A stretch of DNA of 64,000 nucleotides from Caenorhabditis elegans (Eukaryota > Nematoda > Chromadorea > Rhabditida > Rhabditidae): assembly GCF_000002985.6 (NCBI RefSeq), contig NC_003281.10, forward strand, positions 3,286,001-3,350,000, read 5' to 3'. The notes below the pieces were generated by a model. That model was given only the letters and a program-made list of their open reading frames with translations. It had not been told where the DNA came from and searched no databases. The translations under genes were made by a program, and so were the position numbers. How positions within the stretch are numbered: position 1 is the first letter of the stretch; every line of letters begins with the position of its first letter. This document shows, in pieces, positions 57,791 through 64,000 of this stretch.

Positions 57791-58874
57791 CTTTTTGGAG
57801 GGTTTTGAAAATTATCAGTAGATTTTGCAAAGTCTTCGAATTGTTAATTTTTAGTTGAATAACTTAATTTAGTTGAATAACTTAAATTATATTTATTGTA
57901 AGTCTCCAAATTTCAAAAAAAATTTTGAAATTTCTAATTTTATGCTATCAACTTTGGCAGCTTATTTATTGCTCACTTTCTCCATTATTATTCATTTTTA
58001 GTTTTTTTTTTTGAAATTAAACATTTATTGATACTTGTAAAACACGCTGAGATGTATACCTTTTTTGAACATGGTGCATTGACTGAAATAAGTTTGACAA
58101 CTTTTTATGTTGAAATTTGTTGCATTTTGAGTAATTTTCGCAGTTAATACTTTTCATATTGTATAGAATTAGTGATATTTTAGAAAGTCCTAATTCATTT
58201 TTAAATGTTATTTGGTATAAATAAAATTTAGTAAATTCCAAATTCAAAATTAATTTCTGAAAATTTTCGATAACTAGATTTTCATTGTTCTTTTTTTTGT
58301 TGAAATTTCGATCAATAATTTCTACTGTTCTGAATAATTTCAATGCTATAAATGCTATATTTGAAAAAAATGTTTAGACCAGAATTTGTAGGTAAACTAG
58401 AGGATTGTTGACATATTGCAGACAAATAAATCTGTGCCAAATTCGTCTTGGAAGTGATGGAATTGATAAGAAAACCCAAGAGAAAAACTCACTTTTTTCC
58501 TGTCAGCTGGCAGAAGTATTGCTATTTTTGTGCATTTTGTCATAAATAATTTGTCAGTTGATAAAATTTTAAAACAGTTGAAGGAAACCAAGATATGAGC
58601 TATCAAAATTAGTCATGCCGATTCCATCGATGCACTATGTCCAAAATTTATCTTTGTCATCTTATATCTCGGTTAATATTTAAGATACAAGTTTACTTTC
58701 AATTTCAAAATTATAGAAAAAGAAAAAATAAATATTTAGTTAGTGGAAAGTTCTTTGAGAAAACCAAAAACAACTGAGATATTACCAGTAAAAGTTTCAA
58801 TTAACTTTTTCTCTTAATTGTTTTTTTTTTCATTTTATTTTATTCTATTTTCTAATTTATTTCCAATATTCCAG

Positions 58875-61800
58875 ATGCAAAATGGACACCGATCGATGAA
58901 ACCACGTGTCCAGTCAATGAATATTCTATCGATACCCCTTGAGCCAGAATTCAAATCTTTACCACAAAATGTTCCAGGTTAGTTTGCAGGAAAACATGTG
59001 CCTGCCTGCCTAGGTTTACCGTGTACCTCAAACATAGGCTTTTTCAGAAAACATCCCAGTGCTTCGCCGCCGGAAGTACACCAAACAACAGAGAAAATCT
59101 CTGGTGATTGAGCCAGATATTAGTCTCATTTTGGCAGCAGGCCAGAATCAATCAAGCTCCAGTGATGATGATGATACTAAAGTTCAGGTACTGCTGGGTT
59201 ACTGTATGGGTACTGTAGAGTACTGTATGGATACTGTAGGGTTACTGTAGGAGTGATGTAGGTATTCTGTAGGGGCACTAAAGAGATACTGTTATTTTGT
59301 TGAAAAGGCTTTGTAGTGTTAAAGTAGGGTTACTGTTGGGTAACTGTAAGGTTTCTGTAAGATTAGGGTTTTGTTGGATTACTGTAGTGGTTCTGTAGGG
59401 TTCTTGATGAATACTGTAGGGGTACTGTATGGGTTTTGTACAGGCACTTCAAGGTTACTGTAGGAGTACTGTAGGATTACAGTAACGTAACATTAAAAAA
59501 TTACAGATCGATTCCAACACTCTTCCACAAAATCGGCGGAAATACGCTGGAAGACGAAATATGAAGAAAAGGTTTTATTCTACGAGTAATTTAAAAGGAA
59601 ACGAAGATGAAAATGATGAAAATAGTTCGAAGCAGTGAGTTTTTAGCATTGCCTACTTTATGCCTACTTTATGCCTACCTAATGCCTACCTGACTTTCTG
59701 GCTTCATTCTGCACATTTCTTCCTGTTTTCTAGGCACAAAAACTGTTAAATCGTTTTTTGAAAATTTCCAAAAAGGAAACGTTTTTACCATAAAACGTAA
59801 CAATTTTGGCACTAAAAACTGCAAAAAAATCAATTCCCCCTCCCCTTTCCAGCTGATATGATTGACAGTTAGCATTTCACCATACATATCATATTTCCTG
59901 CCCCCTCATAATTTGATAAGCTAAATGTCTATATCCTCCCCCCATCACCATCACCACCTCTACAACAACCCCACCCTAATCCATTAATGAAAAACACTCA
60001 TTTATTACATTTGACAGAATCGGAACAAAATCATTGAGTGTGCGCGATTTGAACGGAGATAACATCGATTTCAACAATCGGGATTCGGTGAAAAAGTAAC
60101 AGTTTTTCTTTTTCTTTTTTTACTCTCTCATTCTAATACTATTTGAAAATTTTAATTTACTCATGTTATATACCTCAATGTCGTAAAAATTTGCGTGTCA
60201 ATTGTGATGCATTAGGTCCGTAGCACAAAGTTTTGTAAACACCAACTCAATGCATCCTAAATCCTAATTGACGGGCAAACCCCCGTTTTTTTCTGAACTT
60301 TCAAATTTTGCGCGTCAAATTTGATTGATCAGGCCGCAAACCCACCGACTTATTGCACCTTATTTGACGCGCAACTTTTAAATTTATTTTTGCCATCAAA
60401 AATATATACTGCATTTTTTTCAAACACTTAACCTTTTCAAATTCTAGGTGGACATCTCAAATATTCGCCGAGCTTGAATCTATCCCCTCAAGTAGGCGTG
60501 GATCTATGGAAGTTACGGTATGTGCCTGAAATTTTTAAAGCGCCAATTCCAAGTTCTAATTTTGCAGAGAGCTATGACGAATCCACCTCCAGAATTGATG
60601 ATAAATCTTGCTCCAACATTGGCTCCTCCGTCTCCGATGAAAAGGAAGCGATTTCCAGTTTTCGACGAGCAGGAAGCTGGATTTCAGCCAATTGCTCCAG
60701 TTCCTTCACCGAGGAGGCAGCAGGAGGATGTTGTCGGGCCTACGGTGAGTAATAGGCTTAGGCTTAGGTTTAGGCTTAGGCCCAGTCTTAGACGTAGGCT
60801 CAGGCTTAGTCTTAGGCTTCGTCTTAGGATTAGGTTTAGGCTTAGGCTTAGGCTTAGGCTTAGTCTTAGGCTTAGGCTTAGGCTTAGGCTTAGGCTTAGG
60901 CTTAGGCTTAGGCTTAGGCTTAGGCTTACCCATGACGTAGGCTTAGGCCAATGCCTCTAATTTTTACACCAGGAAATGGGGTAACTTGCGATTCACTCAA
61001 AAAAAAATTTTTCAGTTTCTTCGTGACCTTCTCACTGCCAGTTGCTCACGATCACCGTGCTCCGAATCGAATTACTCGGATCGATTAGCCACTTCGGTAA
61101 TCCATAATTTTCAAGGAATTCCCCTAAATTTCCAAATTCCAGGACACAGCAACAACGCAAAAAGCGTCTCGAGCTTCTTCATTCGAATGGCTGGAAAATT
61201 CGGGTCACGGGAAATATGAACAATGTTCATCTGATGAAGCTGATCGAGAAGTTGCTTCAATTGAAATGGTCAAACAGACAGAAGTGTTGCAGAGGAAAAA
61301 GTAAGAGAAAATGAGAGATATTATTGTACAGTGAACTGATCACAAACCGCTTTGGAACGGGAAACTTGAAATTTTGCAGAAATTTTTGTTTTCAACTTTT
61401 TTGTAGTAATACAACCTTTTTTAGAACTATCGAGGACCTCGAAGAGAGTGTGAATGAGCTTCAGAGCCTGGGCAATGGATCATGGTTTCCACATCCACCG
61501 CCACCACCAGCTGAGGCCAGGGATCAGATTTACGAGTCTTTGCCGGCTTGTAAGTTTTATAGAGTTATTGCTAACGTAAAGGTCTTAAAATTTCCTATAT
61601 TTTGATAGTTGAAAACTTTTCGATAGCTCTTCTCCCGACGGAGATACAAGCGCTCAAAATAATGCGGCTAGAGAATGTGGAGGGGGAGAGACGTAGACGC
61701 GCGCACCACCTGCGTCTCTCCCCCTCCATAATATTTCTTCCCTAAAACTTCAAACGGCTATATTTTCTCGGGGAACAGAGCTACAAAAAATTTTTCAATT

Positions 61801-62168
61801 ACCAAAATGTAGCAAATTTTAAGGACTACACGTTAAGCTATATAATTTTTTTAATTTTTCCAGCATTTCGAAATCGCAAGTCAGAAAATCGAAAGAATGC
61901 GGTTGGAAGTGTGTATGACAATGCGGCCATCAGCAGCAAACCATCATCTTCCGAAACAACGTCATTTTCACAACAAAAACCAATCATTGATAGAAAACCA
62001 TTTTCTCTCGAGAATCTCCCGATGGTACAGCGGCTCACCGAGTTGAGTGCCGCAAAGAAAAATGTAAGCATTTTCTTTTTATATTGAATTACACATTGGG
62101 TGTTTTGCAGGCTGATTCGAAAAACGAGGTGGCAAAGAGAAGCAACACTTTCTCGTTACAGTTGGCTG
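58875..62168 (+). CDS. Ser/Pro-rich protein, unrecognised (3' end outside window)
   Basis: Eleven exons: 58875-58977, 59048-59187, 59507-59634, 60018-60095, 60448-60517, 60568-60744, 61016-61096, 61143-61300, 61425-61549, 61864-62063, 62111-62168. All phases agree (439 codons plus one base). The protein begins [20 protein letters not shown]; the ATG follows ATTCCAG directly, so the start is likely but an upstream exon is possible. Features are a basic cluster [12 protein letters not shown], an acidic [10 protein letters not shown] run, a second basic segment [14 protein letters not shown], a PKA-type RRGS, a proline-rich stretch with [10 protein letters not shown], another Ser/Cys-rich part, an acidic helix [22 protein letters not shown] and [18 protein letters not shown]. 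It looks like the disordered, phosphorylatable N-terminal region of a large regulatory protein whose domains lie to the right. I do not recognise the family. Confidence 0.8.
59188..59500 (+). repeat. TACTGTAGGGT repeat intron
   Basis: Intron 2 of the right-end gene is a run of short variants of GGTTACTGTAG (more than 15 in about 290 bp), for example near 59198, 59213, 59236, 59248, 59403 and 59455. The word is also the centre of the CGTGGCGGGACCC palindromes elsewhere. Confidence 0.85.
60750..60948 (+). repeat. Interstitial TTAGGC telomere-type repeat
   Basis: About 33 hexamers of TTAGGC with variants (TCAGGC, TTAGTC, TTCGTC) lie within intron 6 of the right-end gene. The 3' half (about 60836-60925) is nearly pure. 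TTAGGC is the C. elegans telomere unit. Here the G-rich strand is the coding strand. Confidence 0.95.
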
Positions 62169-62399
62169 GTGAGTTTTTTTTTTTTTTCTGATTTTTGACC
62201 TAAACTTTTTAAAGCCAGTTTATGGGCAGGGTCTCACGGGATCCCGTTTTAAAGTTCAATTTTTTACAAACACGAGTACTCAAAAATCTATCATTTCAAA
62301 AATATATCCCAAAATACCTGATAACTGTCGTGCATTATTGATTTTTTTGAAAAAAAAAAAGCAAATTCGCTCCATTGATAAATTGTGGGCGGGGACTAA

Positions 62400-62935
62400 T
62401 TACAGCGGAGTGTCGTTTGAAAAGGTTTTGTAGTCCTTTTGGAAAATTACTTTCAAAAAATTTGTAGCTACCCTAACAATGTTCCGTTATTAGGCTCCAC
62501 CTCCCAAAGTTGTTTAATTTTCGCAATTATCAAGCCAAGAAAGGGGCGGAGCCTAAAAACGGAGTGTCGCTTTTTTTTCATGTGTAGTCCTCTTGGAACG
62601 TAATTTGTAAATTTTCAAAATTTTCGAAACGAAACTCCGCTGTTAGGCACCGCCCCAAAAATGTTCCATTTCCGCAAAATTAAGCCAAGAAAGAGACGGA
62701 GCTTAGTAACGGAGTGTCACTGCGAAATGTTTTGTTGTCCTCTTGGAAAACAAAGTTGATTTTTCAGCAATTCACAATGAAACTCCTCACCCCAAAAATG
62801 TTTTTAATTTCCGCAAAATTTAGCCAAGAGGCGGACAACAGAGTGTCGTTGTCCTTTTGGAAAACAAAAATTCAAATTTTCGAAAATAACCCCGCTATTA
62901 GGCCCAAACTTGGCTAGTTTCTGAACGCCTCACTG
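62400..62935. repeat. Tandem GGAGTGTCG repeats
   Basis: About four units of roughly 110-150 bp contain CGGAGTGTCG, TGTAGTCCT(C/T)TTGGAAA, CCG(T/C)TATTAGGC and TTTCCGCAAAATTTAGCCAAGA. They start near 62406, 62562, 62710 and 62838. They lie between the last recognised exon and the candidate alternative first exon. Confidence 0.7.
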
Positions 62936-63179
62936 CAAAAATGTAGGAACCCCCTCTAAAAACTTTTCTAAAAATTGATGGCCGGGCATTTAGTTTTCTA
63001 GGCCACGTAGTAAATCTCTACTTCAAATATTAACTATGTCTATCATATCCTCTTTTTTTTCATCGAAACTATAAAAAGTGTAAAAAAATGGAGAAGCATA
63101 TGCATAAATCAATTAAAGCAAAGTGTGAAGTGATAAATAATTATCACGATTGACATTTATCATCACGCTTTTTAGTAAC

Positions 63180-63349
63180 ACACACAGTTCCCCCCTTATC
63201 CTATCATATCATCTTCAGTTTTTTGCGACAGTTTCCGATGTCCTTTGTCACATATTTGCGCAAAATGCGTGATAGAGGCGGCCCCTGAACGGAACAGAAA
63301 AAACGAATTGGGTTGAGAAAGTCATAAGTTTTGGATAGTATTCAAGAAG
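63180..63349 (+). promoter_or_regulatory. Candidate internal promoter
   Basis: Unique sequence (ACACACACAGTTCCCCCCTT, CTATCATATCATC, GCGGCCCCTGAACGG) stands directly before a candidate first coding exon and after a repeat block. GATA-type words (TTATCA, TTATCC) occur at 63150-63210. Confidence 0.35.
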
Positions 63350-63470
63350 ATGTACTTTCCACATAAGAATCACTATGATTTTCATTTTTATTCAAATTAT
63401 GACTATTGGAATGATGCTATGACCTATTATGCTAATGATAGATATAGAAGAAATTTGAGGGGCAGAAAGA
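63350..63470 (+). CDS. Candidate alternative first exon of the right-end gene
   Basis: A 121-nt ORF starts MYFPHKNHYDFHFYSNYDYW and ends RRNLRGRK before A|gtaagt, a near-consensus donor, in phase 1. The preceding exon of the right-end gene (62111-62168) also ends in phase 1, so this exon could start a shorter isoform sharing the downstream exons. It is Tyr-, Asn- and His-rich. Whether it belongs to this gene or to another cannot be told without the sequence to the right. Confidence 0.5.
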
Positions 63471-64000
63471 GTAAGTTTTTGATTAATCTCCGTTGTAGTT
63501 AATTTTGATTGAAAATTGTTTACTAACACAATTTTAGGAATCAGTCAACTTTGAACCCAAAAAATTGTCAACTAATGCAATGTTGGTTTAATCTTTTTCA
63601 ATACATTTCCAGTTGAACAATTTTTAAATCTTAAAATGAGGTGAGATATAAGCTGTCAAAACAAACTATAACAAAAAAGTTGTAAACATGGTGCATCGAC
63701 CGGGAATCTTTCAATCAACGTTGGCAGCTTTTATCTCGGTTGTCCTTGTGTTTATCAAAAAGTTGCCAATTGAAAAAAATGTACATCATCTCTTTTTCTA
63801 CAGTTTCGTAGTTAAAATTTAACTGATGTCGTCAAAATGAGCTAACTTAGGAGCGGTTGAAGTGGAGTAACACATTTGATATCTTGGAAATTTTCCAGCA
63901 ATTTTTAATTCTGGCCTGCATGTTTGAAGAACATTTGGGAAACATTTCAAAACATTTTAGGATATTTTTTACAAGTTTATAATATTTCAAATAGAAAATG
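63471..64000. other. Intronic sequence at the right edge
   Basis: AT-rich sequence with one copy of the GTGCATCGACCGGGAA repeat family (about 63640-63840). No exon was recognised up to the window edge. Confidence 0.5.

Noticed and set aside
60750..60948. True chromosome end
   Set aside because: TTAGGC is interrupted and flanked by coding exons in one reading frame on both sides, so it is interstitial.
60520..60960. ORF ending in a long Arg-Leu repeat, and its Lys-Pro antisense
   Set aside because: The repeat part is the intronic TTAGGC tract read through. The donor at 60744 (ACG|gtgagt) ends the true exon.

Overview
This is a nematode window, almost certainly Caenorhabditis elegans or a very close relative. 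The signs are short GT-AG introns ending in TTTTCAG, start codons lying just after TTTCAG trans-splice-type acceptors, very AT-rich introns with helically phased A/T runs, TTAGGC (the nematode telomere unit) as intronic repeat, and a Ral GTPase that I recognise as ral-1. From memory this points to the left part of chromosome III around ral-1. I could not search anything.

Layout. (1) 1-4126 (+): 3' part of an MFS membrane transporter resembling MFSD8/CLN7. (2) 4255-8329 (-): a mitochondrial leucine-rich-repeat protein resembling DMAC2/ATP5SL, convergent with gene 1. (3) 8752-10590 (+): a SAP-domain RNP protein (SARNP/CIP29/Tho1 type), divergent from gene 2. (4) 11458-15960 (+): an RWD+RING E3 ligase of the RNF25 type. 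(5) 15961-25596: about 9.6 kb of dispersed and tandem repeats broken by small pyrimidine-rich islands that look like promoters. (6) 25597-31502 (+): ral-1, with a possible alternative upstream coding exon. (7) 32785-35245 (-): a three-CCCH zinc-finger protein of the ZC3H10 type, divergent from (8) 36974-44166, possibly to 45357 (+): a JADE-family PHD/extended-PHD chromatin protein. (9) 47036-47957 (+): a small secreted, probably GPI-anchored protein. (10) 48096-51119: a hexanucleotide tract, a 25-bp minisatellite of about 110 units, and a G15 run. (11) 51120-58874: gene-poor repeats with regulatory-looking islands. (12) 58875 to beyond the right edge (+): a Ser/Pro-rich protein that I do not recognise, with a possible internal alternative first exon at 63350.

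The genes do not form one pathway. They are separate housekeeping or regulatory genes (transporter, complex I assembly, RNP/mRNA export, ubiquitin ligase, Ral signalling, RNA binding, histone acetyltransferase scaffold). Same-strand neighbours are too far apart to look like operons. The unusual content is in the non-coding DNA: a near-identical 0.65-0.74 kb inverted duplication flanking the SAP gene, a partly duplicated JADE exon, interstitial telomere-like repeats, a perfect GC-rich hairpin, tandemly amplified phased A/T introns, and the minisatellite. I found no sign of a new multi-gene system such as a defence island, CRISPR array or integrated element.
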